Shown in pieces: positions 23,626 through 33,533 of a DNA stretch of 64,000 nt. The position numbers and the translations under genes are program-made. The DNA lies in NCBI GenBank assembly GCA_947631905.1, contig CANRND010000009.1:1-64000 (forward strand). Reading direction: 5' to 3'. Below the pieces are notes generated by a model. That model searched no databases. It had not been told where the DNA came from and saw nothing but the letters and a program-made list of their open reading frames with translations. This stretch comes from an uncultured Clostridia bacterium. Its GTDB lineage: Bacteria; Bacillota; Clostridia; Christensenellales; Borkfalkiaceae. Position 1 is the first letter of the stretch, and every line of letters starts with the position of its first letter.

Positions 23626-26394
23626 ATGAGCCGCATCAAAAAATTTCTTCTCATCGCGCTTGCCGCCGTAACGGTAATCTGCCTCTCGTTGGGCGCGGCC
23701 GCCTGCGGCGAAGACGAAAAGGAGGAAAAGACCGTAAATTACTCCGTGACCGTCGTCTGCGACGATCCCGCCGTTCTTGTCGGCGTGAAAGTGCAACTTA
23801 CAAAGAACGGAACGCCCACCGAGGCGAAACCGCTCGTAAACGGCAAAGCCGTATTTGCCCTCGAAGCGGGAGAGTATACCGTCTCTCTCTTCGGCGTTCC
23901 CGACGACTATACCTATGAGAGCAAGACGCTCACCGCCGCCGCCCCCGAAGCGACGGTCACGCTTACAAAAAAGCCCGAGGAGACGGTCGGCTATACCGTG
24001 ACCGTCGTCTGCGACGATCCCGCCGTTCTTGTCGGCGTGAAAGTCAGGATAATGAAAGGAAGCGAGACCGCGGGCGAACAGGCGCTCAAAGAGGGCAAGG
24101 CAAACTTTACGCTCGCGGCGGGCAACTATACCGCCACTTTGACGGGCGTTTCGGCAGACTATACGTTTGAACCCGGCAGGCTTACCGCCGCCGCCCCCGA
24201 TGTAACGATCACGCTTGCGAAAAAGACGATCGACGTAGACCTCACCGTAAAAATTGCGGCGGGGAAAGACGTGTTCGGCGGAGATCACGCCGAAACCGCG
24301 CTCAAAGGCGCGACCGTTGCACTTTACGCCTCGAAACAGGACATAAAGCCCGTGGCGACGGCAAAAACGGACGAGGGCGGCAAGGCGCACTTCGACGCGA
24401 TTGCAAAGGCCGTTTACCTTGTGAGCGTGAACGGGGAAGAGAATGGCAATCTCATGATTTCGGAGGAGACGGCGGAACTCACGCTCAACGTGAAATTCGG
24501 CTCCAAGACCGCGCCGCTTACCTGGACGGTGGGCGAAAACCATCTTGCCTTTACCCAACAGATCCTCGAATCGCTCGGAGACGCCGCCGTGTACTATACC
24601 CTTTCGGTACCAAAGGACGGGCTTTACTCCTTTGACGCGGACAACCGCAACGTCAACATCCAAAGCGATTTGTTTGAGCTTGTCTCCGACCGACATGCCA
24701 CGGCGGAACTCACCGCGGGCGTCCTCTATACGTTCGCCTGCTCCTCGGTGGGCGCGGACGGCTTTGCCTACACGGTGACCGTCTCCGAAGGCGACACGGG
24801 GCAGGATGTTCCTCCCGCCCCCTCCGTGCCGTGGGAGGGCGCAGGCACAAAGAGCGATCCTTACCGCGTGGTTACGATTGCGGACGTTTACGAGCTGCAA
24901 TGTAGCTCCCAAAGCGAAATTTTCTTCACATATACCGCAAGCGAGAGCAAAAACTATCTCCTGTCCCTCGAAGCGGGTTCTTCTCCGCTCGTCTTTCAGA
25001 TAGGAGACGCCCGCCATGAACTTTCGGGCGAACAAACGGCGGAGTTCTCCCTCGCGGCAGGTACGGTCCTCTTCTCCGTCACTCCCGCCGCAGACGGGCA
25101 GACGGCCCTTTTGCGCTTCCGTATTGCGGAGAAAGCGGCGACGGACCCCGATCCCGACAAGCCCGATCCCGACAACCCCGACCCTCCCGGACCCGTCGAT
25201 CCCGACAAGCCCGATCCCGATAAGCCCGATCCCGACGACCCCAAACCCGACGGTACGCAGGAGCATCCCTATCCCATTACGGTCTTGATCGGCTCCTATG
25301 AAAATATCCGCGTGGAATACACGGGAACGCAATTCAAAGACGTATACTACACCTATCTTCCCAAGGCGGACGGAAATTACACCATGACGCTGACCCGCCC
25401 CGGCATCGCCGTGATCTCTCTGACGGGCGCACGCCCCGTTGCGGGCCAGAACGTTGTCCCCTATCTCAATGCCGATCGCCTTTCCGCGGATTTCAGGCTC
25501 ACCGCGGGCAAAGAGCTGATCATTTGCGTCTCGGGCGACGATGACGACTCCTCGGGGAAAGCCCCCGCCACTTTCACCTGCTCGTTCACGATAGCGGCAT
25601 ACGTGGAACCCGAAGCCGAACAGGGCAGCGCGCACAACCCCGCGCCCCTCGGCGAGCTGCTCGGAACGCACGTGATCGAGAAAGGCGGGGGACGTTACTA
25701 CCTCTACCATTCTTCCGAGGCGGGAAAGTATTTTGTTTCCACCACGCACCAATACGGCATCACCTTTACGGTGAGGACGGAACTCACGTTCGACGATTTC
25801 GGCGCGCCCGCAGGGACTCCCTACTACCGCGCCACGCTCGGCGCGGGCGATAAGGGCGTGTTCGAACTCGAAGCGGATAAAGACTACTATATCAGCGTGA
25901 GTTCCAACTACGACAACGGCGACAGCGGGTTCTCGCCGGAGGGCGGCGCGGCAGGCTCGGTGGACTTTACCATTGAAAACTGGACGGCGGGAGAACCCGA
26001 CGGCACGCAGGCCAACCCCTATCCGCTCGAAACTCCGTTCGGCGAACATGCTTTCAAAAAAGTGGACGAGACGGGCGTGTATTATACGTTCACGCTGGCC
26101 GAAGAGACCACGGTCACCGTCACGGCGCATACGAAATATTTCTGTCTGCAATTCAACAGCCTCACCCGCTGGCAAGTGACATCTTCGGGAGCCCCTAAGA
26201 CTTTCACGCTCCCCGCGGGGACCGTGGTCCTCCATGTATGGAACATGCAGAGCGGCGAGGCGGACGTATCGTTCAAAATCGAAAAAACTTCCGCGTCCGC
26301 AACTTCCGCGACGGGCGCGGGGACGGCAAGCGCGGTTACGGCCGCCGCATGCCCCGAAAACTCCGCATGGGCGGACCCGAAAAGGACGTTCTGA
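23626..26394 (+). CDS. Large secreted lipoprotein with tandem repeat domains and a PDPDKP-rich linker
   Basis: GGAGG RBS; MSRIKKFLLIALAAVTVICLSLGAAACGEDE lipobox; two near-identical VTVVCDDPAVLVGVKV repeats; (P)DPDKPDPD linker. Confidence 0.85.
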   Translation: MSRIKKFLLIALAAVTVICLSLGAAACGEDEKEEKTVNYSVTVVCDDPAVLVGVKVQLTKNGTPTEAKPLVNGKAVFALEAGEYTVSLFGVPDDYTYESKTLTAAAPEATVTLTKKPEETVGYTVTVVCDDPAVLVGVKVRIMKGSETAGEQALKEGKANFTLAAGNYTATLTGVSADYTFEPGRLTAAAPDVTITLAKKTIDVDLTVKIAAGKDVFGGDHAETALKGATVALYASKQDIKPVATAKTDEGGKAHFDAIAKAVYLVSVNGEENGNLMISEETAELTLNVKFGSKTAPLTWTVGENHLAFTQQILESLGDAAVYYTLSVPKDGLYSFDADNRNVNIQSDLFELVSDRHATAELTAGVLYTFACSSVGADGFAYTVTVSEGDTGQDVPPAPSVPWEGAGTKSDPYRVVTIADVYELQCSSQSEIFFTYTASESKNYLLSLEAGSSPLVFQIGDARHELSGEQTAEFSLAAGTVLFSVTPAADGQTALLRFRIAEKAATDPDPDKPDPDNPDPPGPVDPDKPDPDKPDPDDPKPDGTQEHPYPITVLIGSYENIRVEYTGTQFKDVYYTYLPKADGNYTMTLTRPGIAVISLTGARPVAGQNVVPYLNADRLSADFRLTAGKELIICVSGDDDDSSGKAPATFTCSFTIAAYVEPEAEQGSAHNPAPLGELLGTHVIEKGGGRYYLYHSSEAGKYFVSTTHQYGITFTVRTELTFDDFGAPAGTPYYRATLGAGDKGVFELEADKDYYISVSSNYDNGDSGFSPEGGAAGSVDFTIENWTAGEPDGTQANPYPLETPFGEHAFKKVDETGVYYTFTLAEETTVTVTAHTKYFCLQFNSLTRWQVTSSGAPKTFTLPAGTVVLHVWNMQSGEADVSFKIEKTSASATSATGAGTASAVTAAACPENSAWADPKRTF
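23746..24044 (+). repeat. Exact 47-bp direct repeat (copies 23746-23792 and 23998-24044) inside the lipoprotein gene
   Basis: GTGACCGTCGTCTGCGACGATCCCGCCGTTCTTGTCGGCGTGAAAGT occurs twice, 252 bp apart. Confidence 0.9.
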
Positions 26395-26410
26395 CGGCCC
26401 CGCAAGGGCA

Positions 26411-26439
26411 AGGGGAGCGGGATTCCGCTCCCCTTTTTT
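26411..26439 (+). terminator. Rho-independent terminator of the first lipoprotein gene
   Basis: AGGGGAGCGG…CCGCTCCCCTTTTTT. Confidence 0.85.
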
Positions 26440-26530
26440 CGTTCCGCACATCCGCTTGCGGACAGCTTCCGCGACGGAAAACGGAAAATTCCGAAATTTT
26501 TGTGAAAATTTTTCCCATATGCCCGTTTCA

Positions 26531-26559
26531 TTGACAGACGGATAAATTTCGGTTATAAT
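26531..26559 (+). promoter_or_regulatory. Perfect consensus sigma-A promoter of the TlpA-lipoprotein/giant lipoprotein operon
   Basis: TTGACA-17 bp-TATAAT. Confidence 0.8.
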
Positions 26560-26628
26560 GGAATACACGCACATTATTTATTTTGCAAAACGTTCTCTCC
26601 CCTTGCGGAGAGGATCACGGAGATATTT

Positions 26629-28266
26629 ATGAAAAAATTTTTCAACAAGATCTTGCTTCTCTCCGCGGTGATCGGGCTTGCCGCAAACGGGTTCGCCCTT
26701 TCCGCGTGCGGAGAAACGGATGTCGGTCCGCACGAACACATCTACGGCGGCTGGACCGTCATCTCTCCCGCGACCTGTTCGGAAAACGGCAAGCGCACCC
26801 ACACCTGCGCCGTTTGCCATGAGGCCGAAGAGGAAGAGATCCCCGCGCTCGGACACGATTTCGACGGCGGGAGGGAGACCAAAGCCGCCTCCTGTACCCA
26901 AACGGGCGAGCGCACCCAAACCTGCCGCCGTTGCAAGACCGTGATCACGAGCGACGTTTCCACCTCCCCCCATAACTGGGACGCGGGGACTGTTCTCGTG
27001 AAAGCGACCTGCAAAGAAAAGGGAAGCATGAAGCTGATTTGCAAGGACTGCGGGACATCGCAGACGGTGGACCTCGGTTACGGACCCCACGACCCCGTGG
27101 AGACAAAGCGCGTGGAGGCCAAATGCGAAACGGCGGGATCTGTTTCTTACCGCTGTTCCGTGTGCGAAGAAACTCTCCCCGACGTGGAGATCCCCAAGCT
27201 CGGCCACCGCTGGAAACTCGGCGAACACGACGTGGAACCCACCTGCACCACCGACGGCTACCGCGACCGCGTATGCGAGCGCTGCGGCACGTCCGAACAG
27301 CAGACGATCGGAAAACTCGGCCATGAACTGCCCGAAGAATATACCATCGACAAGTTTCCCACATTTGAGGACAGCGGCTCCAAATCGCAGCACTGCGTGC
27401 GGTGCGGCGCGCATGAAAACGTGACCGAGATCCCCAAGCTCGACGCGAACGTCCCTATGGAATACGAATTTCGCATTCTGCGCAACAACGGGAACAAACT
27501 TTCCGATCCCTCTATCGTGATCACCGTATACGACGGGGAGGAGCAAGTGGCGCAGAGTACCCCCTCCACCCTCGTGAACGGCGTGTTCAGATACTCGCTC
27601 AAACCGAAAGCCTATACCGTGCGGGTCACCAACCTGCCCGAGGGCTACTCCGCGGAAGAGAGCGTTACGATGGAACCGGGCGATCCCTATTGCGATCTCT
27701 ATGTCACCGCCGCGCCCATCGCCGCGCCCGTGCCGAGCGGCAAACGCTATTCCGTCGGCTCCGTGATGCACGATTTCGTTCTCACCGAATCCATGACGAC
27801 GAACGGAAAGCGCTACACGCTCTCGGGGCTTCTTTCGGAGAAGAAAGTTGTGGTGCTGAACTTCTGGGCGACCTGGTGCGGCCCCTGCCAAAACGAGTTC
27901 CCCTATCTCGAAATGGCCTACCGCACCCTTGCAAACGACATCGAACTGCTTGCGATCGACCAGGACGCCCGCGATACCCTCGATACCGTGAAACAGTTTG
28001 CCACCGCAAACGGGTATTCTTTCCCGATGGCATACGACAGCGTGAACCGCTTGCAGAGCATGTTCGGCGTCACCGAAATCCCCGCGACCGTCGTCATCGA
28101 CGCGGAGGGCGTGGTGTGCGAGTTCCACAATAACCCCATGACCTCCCAACAACAGTTTATCTCCATGATCACCCCCTACCTTGCGGGAAGCGGCCGCGAA
28201 AGCCGCACCGCAACGGTTTCCCGCCATGAGAGCGCGCTTCCCACAAAACGCGACCTCGCCGATTGA
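26629..28266 (+). CDS. Lipoprotein with about six CxxC repeats and a C-terminal TlpA/thioredoxin-like domain
   Basis: Lipobox FALSACGE; repeats ATCSENGKRTHTCAVC, ASCTQTGERTQTCRRC, ATCKEKGSMKLICKDC, AKCETAGSVSYRCSVC, PTCTTDGYRDRVCERC; VVVLNFWATWCGPCQNEFPYLEMAYRTL. Confidence 0.88.
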   Translation: MKKFFNKILLLSAVIGLAANGFALSACGETDVGPHEHIYGGWTVISPATCSENGKRTHTCAVCHEAEEEEIPALGHDFDGGRETKAASCTQTGERTQTCRRCKTVITSDVSTSPHNWDAGTVLVKATCKEKGSMKLICKDCGTSQTVDLGYGPHDPVETKRVEAKCETAGSVSYRCSVCEETLPDVEIPKLGHRWKLGEHDVEPTCTTDGYRDRVCERCGTSEQQTIGKLGHELPEEYTIDKFPTFEDSGSKSQHCVRCGAHENVTEIPKLDANVPMEYEFRILRNNGNKLSDPSIVITVYDGEEQVAQSTPSTLVNGVFRYSLKPKAYTVRVTNLPEGYSAEESVTMEPGDPYCDLYVTAAPIAAPVPSGKRYSVGSVMHDFVLTESMTTNGKRYTLSGLLSEKKVVVLNFWATWCGPCQNEFPYLEMAYRTLANDIELLAIDQDARDTLDTVKQFATANGYSFPMAYDSVNRLQSMFGVTEIPATVVIDAEGVVCEFHNNPMTSQQQFISMITPYLAGSGRESRTATVSRHESALPTKRDLAD

Positions 28267-28277
28267 AGGAGGACCCC

Positions 28278-31200
28278 ATGAAAAAATATCTCAAATTGCT
28301 CATTCTCGCCCTCACGGCAGCGGTCGTATTCTCGTTCGGGCTGATCGCCGCGGGCTGTTCGGGGAACGTCACCCTCTCGTTCGACGCGGGCGACGGCACC
28401 CCCGTGCAGAGCATCACCGCAAAGGCAGGCTCCTCCGTGGAGTTGCCCCTCTCCCTGCGCAAGGGATACGTCCTCTCGGGTTGGAGCGAGCAGGCGGAGG
28501 GCGGCGCGTTGCTTTCGGGGACGATCACCGTTCCCGATCGGGACGCAACCTATTACGCCGTGTGGACAGTGGGTTATGAAGTGACGTTCGACGCGGACGG
28601 CGGCGTTTACGCCGAGGGCGCGCCCGATCCCCTCACCCTCGCCGCTGGGACAAATCTTCACGACGCGGTCAAAAACATCGCGCCCACCAAGAGCGGGCTT
28701 ATTTTCGGCGCGTGGTTCTTCGGAGACGAAGAGATCACGAGCGGATACAAAATGCCCGCGGAAAACATCTCCCTCACCGCGAAATACAAGGTGGAGTACA
28801 CCATGGAGACCTATCTTTGCAATCTTGCGGGCAACTCCTATGTGCGCGGCACGGAAGTATTTTACGCTTCGGACTATGTGGGCAAAGTGGTGACGCCCGA
28901 CGCGCCCGAGGTGGACGGTTTTGCGAAAACGGACTCCCCCGCGGGCGAATCTCCCGTACCGAGCGTATTGCTCGGCGCGGACGCAAGCCGCAACATCCTC
29001 AAATTCTACTACGACAGGCGCAGCTACCGCGTGATCTTCCATGCGGGGGCCTCTTCCGCCACGGGCGAAGTCTCCTCTCTCGAAGCCATCTATGAAAGCA
29101 CCGTGACCGTTCCGCAGAACGGGTTCTCCTACGAGGGCTACCGCTTTGCGGGTTGGAGCGACTATATGGGCGGCGAAGTGGAATACCTGCCGAACACCAC
29201 CCTCGCGGTGACGGGCGATCTTGTTCTCTACGCCGTATGGGACAGAGGCTATACCGACCGCTACGGCGGGGACGACCTCGTGTTCTTCCCCCGCCTCGAA
29301 CCCTCCAAAGCCATTCTCCTGCGCGGCGTGCAGGAGTTCGAGGGAGAGCGCGACGGCGACTCTTTCACCTTTACGACCCACTCGGGGACCTTGCTTGACG
29401 GCAAGATCTACGGGACGACGTTCAGCTACCGCAGAAGCGACATCGCGGGGACTTATACCTATATGGAATTTTCCGACGACGGCAATTTCGAGCCGCGCTA
29501 CCAGACGCAGCGGACGCTCACCGTCGACGAGTATCTCAACGTCACCTATCAAAACGGCAGCCACACATGCAGCGGCGTAGCCGTCTATTCGGAAGAGACG
29601 GGCGACTATGTGTTCACGGGAGCTGACGAGACCTTCCGCTTCCTGCCCATCAAGAGCGACAGATACGAATACGGCGCGACTTTCCTCGTGGGCACCTCCG
29701 AAGTCGGCACTTACGTTGACTTTGTGATGGTGGATTCCGACACCGGTATGGGTTATGCGGGCTATTCCATGATGCTGATCCTCGACGGTTACAGCACCGC
29801 GATGCTCGGCGACATGGAAAACTACCTCACCTACGAGGGCAGATACTACGTAGAGGGTACGTATATGATCGGCAGTGCGGAAGTCTTTAAGATCGTCTGC
29901 TACATCGCCGACCCCGACGGCACGCTCACGGGGCAGGAAGACGCGATCGTAACGAACTTCTTCTACACAGTTCCCCTCGAGGGCGGCGAATATAACGGCT
30001 ATGTGCAAGCGGACGCGTACCGCGGCGAGTACACCGACGGCAACGGGAACACTCTTGTTCTCGACGGCTTCGGCCTCTTTGCCGACAGCGTGATATATAC
30101 CGAGAACGACACCCGATACACGGGGAGATACCGCCTTACGTCCGACCTTTTGTCGGGGTCCGTCGTCTCCGCGGAGACCGAACAGGGAAAATCTTTCTCT
30201 TTCCGCGTAGATACGGAGAAACATTCTTTTACGCAACCCGAACAACGTTTGGACGGCAACTATACCGAGTTCCGCTATATGGACGGCAATTCGCTCAAAC
30301 CGCCCTTCCTGATCCTCTATGACGAGGACGTGAAAGAGGGCGATCGGGTCCTCGGACAGCGGGCGGAAGTGTACATCCCCGCCGAGGACGGGAACGAACT
30401 CGAAAAGGCCGCATGGGGATACTGCACGGTAAAACAGATCGGAAACTCCCGCTTCTCCCTCTACACCTTTGTGCGCACGGGGGTGACGAAAGGCTACGAA
30501 AACGAAGTGGGCGAAAAGCTCGTGTTCTATAACTCCATTGTTACCAGCACGGTGGACTACATGTCCTACAACGTTTACTGTCTGCTCGAAGAGACCTACG
30601 GCGAGGACACGGTCTCCTATTGGGACAAATACGAAGTGACGGGCGGCGATAAGATCTGGGTGTGCAACTCGGTGACGGCGGGCGGCCTCGGCGCGCTCTA
30701 CATCAGCGCGAACGGCGCGGTGACGGAGGGGCAGTTCTCTCTCGGCACGCTCACGAATTTCGAGGGAGCGGTAGGCACATTCCTCAACGCGACCGAAACG
30801 GGCGAGCTTATATACCGCTATTTCGATCTCTCCAAAGACGACGGCGGCAACAACCTCGCCTCTCCCCGCGCGGGATTGGACAGCATGCTGTATGTGATCC
30901 AGCCGACGGGTGCGGACGCAAGCAGCATAGGAACGCAGATGATCTTCCTCGACGGCGTTTCCCGCATGAAATACACCTCCGATCAGGGCGCAAACTTCAT
31001 CGAAGGTTCCTACGAGGTGGTGGGCAGAACCTGCTTCGGCGATCCCATTTATGCGTTCCGCGTCGGCAATGAGGAGCGCTTCCGTTTTGCGGTCTACACA
31101 TTGCCCGAATACGGCGACGAAGTGCCGCTTGCCGTGAAATACGACGACGAACTTGAAGAGTATGCCGGGGAACCGCTCGACGGGCTTGTTTTTACAGGCA

Positions 31201-33443
31201 TGGGAACATTCAGAATCGACGGCTTCCACCGCGCCTCCCTCGACAGCGGGGACGGCGAAGCGCTTTCGGGCGAATATTTCCGCGACGAACTGATGCAGAC
31301 CGTGACGTTCACATTGAGCAACGGAACGCAATATAAGATTGAAATCGACCTTGCCGGAATGACCTTTGTGCGCCTCGACTGGGCGACGGGGCGACAATGG
31401 CAACTCCTCAACGAAAACTATGAAACCATTTACGGCTACTACGCCGTGTTTGAGGACGACATCACCGAAAAGACGGTGCGGATCAAAAACGCCGCGGGCG
31501 GCGACGTCTCCGTGGGACACTACGTCCCGCTCGGCACCGTGAGCAGCACGGGCTATGAAGAATATCTCCTGCGCGGCGTTTCTATGGGCGACGGATACCC
31601 CGCGGACGTCTACCGCGTCACCTTTGTGACGGGCGGCGGCTCGGACGGGAACCAAAGCGCCTGCCTCGTGAACAATGCCGGCGCGAACGGCGTCTTCTCC
31701 GACGACGATTGGAACGTCCTCGTCCTCGACGGCTACGGCCTGGGCGAGTTCTTCACCGATTCTTTCCGCGGGAGCGGAACTTACACCGTGATCGACTTCG
31801 GACGGAACTTCATCGACTTCGAGGTGGACGACCCCGCTTCCTCCGCCGACGGACAGCACTTCTATTTCCTCATGGGGAAAAACACGTTTTTCATGACCGA
31901 CTATGAGGAAGTTTCGGGCGCGTTCTTCTCGGGCAAAATGGAGAGCATTGTGTTCGGCTCGGACGGGACCGCCTACCTCGGCGCGGAAAGCGGGCCGTAT
32001 TTCGTCCGCGAGGGCAAGGCCTACGTCTATCTCGACGACAATCTGACCGTGATCGACGCGCCGTCGGGGGACGAATATTCCTACAACGGAACTACTTATT
32101 ACCGCTGGGACGGCGAGGCGCTTACCTTGAACGGCACGGTGCTTCTGCTCGGCAAAGACGGACAGCCCGGCGCAAGCTCCGAGCTTACCGCGACCCTCAC
32201 CTTTACCCCCAACCGCACGACGAACCGAAATCTTGCCGCCGTATTCACGTTTGCGGGCTACAACGGCGAGGACGGCAAGCCCAAACAGTACGACGGTTAT
32301 TCCGTCAGCCTCTACCCGTCCAGTGGTTCCCTCATGGGAGAAAGTACGGGAGAGTTCTCCCCCACCGTGACATACGGCAACCACAGTTACGCGATTTCGT
32401 TCTCCTATGCGGGCGGGAAATACTCCTTTACCGTTGAGGCGGGCTATAACAGCTTAGTCTATCTCGACCACAACGCACGCTACGAACCCGAAATCGAAAC
32501 GCCCCGCGGCGGCAGGCTATTGAAAACTTCGTTCGGCTTCGGCGCGATCGAACTCGAAAAACCCACCCTCTCGGGCGACTTCTTCTATCTCTTCAAGGCG
32601 GGCGACGAAACTTACAGCAAGCCGCTCCACTTCGAGGGGGTAGCGGAAGACAGCGTGAAAAAGGTCGGCTATGTCCCCGGATACGGCGACCGCCTCGAAC
32701 TTGAATTTGAAGCGGACGACGGCAAGACCTATCTGCTCAACTACTATGAATACTACCAGGGCGGCTTGTATTACTGGTGCTACGGGTTCTACACCTACCA
32801 AGACGTGGAGACCGCGGATTACTCGGTGCGCGTAAAGACCTTGCTCTACACGAAGATGTCCATCGCGCCTGGCTATCTCGACGCGCAAAACGGCTCGGAA
32901 AAGGCCCTCGGAAAGATCACCGCAGTCACGCTTACCGACAAAAAGACGGGAGCGCCGATCGTCGCCTACGATACGGGGATCACCCCCGGCGGCTACAACA
33001 ACGGCGTTTGGCTCGTAGACAAAGCGAGCGTGACGGAGAGCGGTTCCAGAGACACCTGCGCATGGGGCAAAGGGTATCTCGTGACGTTCACGTTCGCGGA
33101 GGACGGCAAGACCGTCACCGCCGCCGAAGTAAAGTCCTATGAGTTCGTGCAGGTCGTCAATTACATGCAGCACCTCGTGAACCTCTTTATCGACGAAGAG
33201 GGCAACATCGTGCTTGCAAGCATGCTCATCTACAACGCCGATTTCGGAAGATACGATTTCCCGAGCGACCCTCACGGCCTCGAAGTGACGGAGGACGGAA
33301 CTTTCTCCTTCCTTGCGACGTGGAACGGCCAAGAATCCCGCTATAACGTGAAAGCGGAAAGAGCCGACGACGTTACCGTTGAGGACGGCGAAGGGAACTC
33401 CGTGAAAAAACCGGGCTATACCGTGACCGTAACGAGAGGATAA
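28278..33443 (+). CDS. Giant lipoprotein (about 1720 aa) with N-terminal InlB/Listeria-Bacteroides-type repeats and multiple beta-rich modules
   Basis: AAGGAGGACCCC-ATG start; MKKYLKLLILALTAAVVFSFGLIAAGCSG lipobox; VTLSFDAGDGTPVQSITAKAGSSVELPL…GYVLSGWSEQ…YYAVW repeats. Confidence 0.85.
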   Translation: MKKYLKLLILALTAAVVFSFGLIAAGCSGNVTLSFDAGDGTPVQSITAKAGSSVELPLSLRKGYVLSGWSEQAEGGALLSGTITVPDRDATYYAVWTVGYEVTFDADGGVYAEGAPDPLTLAAGTNLHDAVKNIAPTKSGLIFGAWFFGDEEITSGYKMPAENISLTAKYKVEYTMETYLCNLAGNSYVRGTEVFYASDYVGKVVTPDAPEVDGFAKTDSPAGESPVPSVLLGADASRNILKFYYDRRSYRVIFHAGASSATGEVSSLEAIYESTVTVPQNGFSYEGYRFAGWSDYMGGEVEYLPNTTLAVTGDLVLYAVWDRGYTDRYGGDDLVFFPRLEPSKAILLRGVQEFEGERDGDSFTFTTHSGTLLDGKIYGTTFSYRRSDIAGTYTYMEFSDDGNFEPRYQTQRTLTVDEYLNVTYQNGSHTCSGVAVYSEETGDYVFTGADETFRFLPIKSDRYEYGATFLVGTSEVGTYVDFVMVDSDTGMGYAGYSMMLILDGYSTAMLGDMENYLTYEGRYYVEGTYMIGSAEVFKIVCYIADPDGTLTGQEDAIVTNFFYTVPLEGGEYNGYVQADAYRGEYTDGNGNTLVLDGFGLFADSVIYTENDTRYTGRYRLTSDLLSGSVVSAETEQGKSFSFRVDTEKHSFTQPEQRLDGNYTEFRYMDGNSLKPPFLILYDEDVKEGDRVLGQRAEVYIPAEDGNELEKAAWGYCTVKQIGNSRFSLYTFVRTGVTKGYENEVGEKLVFYNSIVTSTVDYMSYNVYCLLEETYGEDTVSYWDKYEVTGGDKIWVCNSVTAGGLGALYISANGAVTEGQFSLGTLTNFEGAVGTFLNATETGELIYRYFDLSKDDGGNNLASPRAGLDSMLYVIQPTGADASSIGTQMIFLDGVSRMKYTSDQGANFIEGSYEVVGRTCFGDPIYAFRVGNEERFRFAVYTLPEYGDEVPLAVKYDDELEEYAGEPLDGLVFTGMGTFRIDGFHRASLDSGDGEALSGEYFRDELMQTVTFTLSNGTQYKIEIDLAGMTFVRLDWATGRQWQLLNENYETIYGYYAVFEDDITEKTVRIKNAAGGDVSVGHYVPLGTVSSTGYEEYLLRGVSMGDGYPADVYRVTFVTGGGSDGNQSACLVNNAGANGVFSDDDWNVLVLDGYGLGEFFTDSFRGSGTYTVIDFGRNFIDFEVDDPASSADGQHFYFLMGKNTFFMTDYEEVSGAFFSGKMESIVFGSDGTAYLGAESGPYFVREGKAYVYLDDNLTVIDAPSGDEYSYNGTTYYRWDGEALTLNGTVLLLGKDGQPGASSELTATLTFTPNRTTNRNLAAVFTFAGYNGEDGKPKQYDGYSVSLYPSSGSLMGESTGEFSPTVTYGNHSYAISFSYAGGKYSFTVEAGYNSLVYLDHNARYEPEIETPRGGRLLKTSFGFGAIELEKPTLSGDFFYLFKAGDETYSKPLHFEGVAEDSVKKVGYVPGYGDRLELEFEADDGKTYLLNYYEYYQGGLYYWCYGFYTYQDVETADYSVRVKTLLYTKMSIAPGYLDAQNGSEKALGKITAVTLTDKKTGAPIVAYDTGITPGGYNNGVWLVDKASVTESGSRDTCAWGKGYLVTFTFAEDGKTVTAAEVKSYEFVQVVNYMQHLVNLFIDEEGNIVLASMLIYNADFGRYDFPSDPHGLEVTEDGTFSFLATWNGQESRYNVKAERADDVTVEDGEGNSVKKPGYTVTVTRG

Positions 33444-33453
33444 ACTGCTTTAT

Positions 33454-33492
33454 AAAAGGGGCGGCGGAGCAAAAGCTCCGCCGCCCCTTTTT
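33454..33492. terminator. Bidirectional terminator between convergent genes
   Basis: AAAAGGGGCGGCGGAGC aaaa GCTCCGCCGCCCCTTTTT. Confidence 0.9.
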
Positions 33493-33533
33493 CCCGCCCG
33501 AAACGGCGCGAAATACGGTCCACGGGCGATGAC

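Noticed and set aside
25147-25250. GATCCCGACAAGCCC repeats as a possible CRISPR-like array
   Set aside because: Short in-frame DPDKP linker codons without unique spacers; it is a protein linker.
23521-26574. 1017-aa minus-strand ORF opposite the first lipoprotein
   Set aside because: Antisense artefact; covers the terminator and promoter of the plus-strand genes.
28176-32384. 1402-aa minus-strand ORF opposite the giant lipoprotein
   Set aside because: Shadow of the plus-strand lipoprotein frame; no recognisable domain, and the opposite frame has an RBS, lipobox and repeats.
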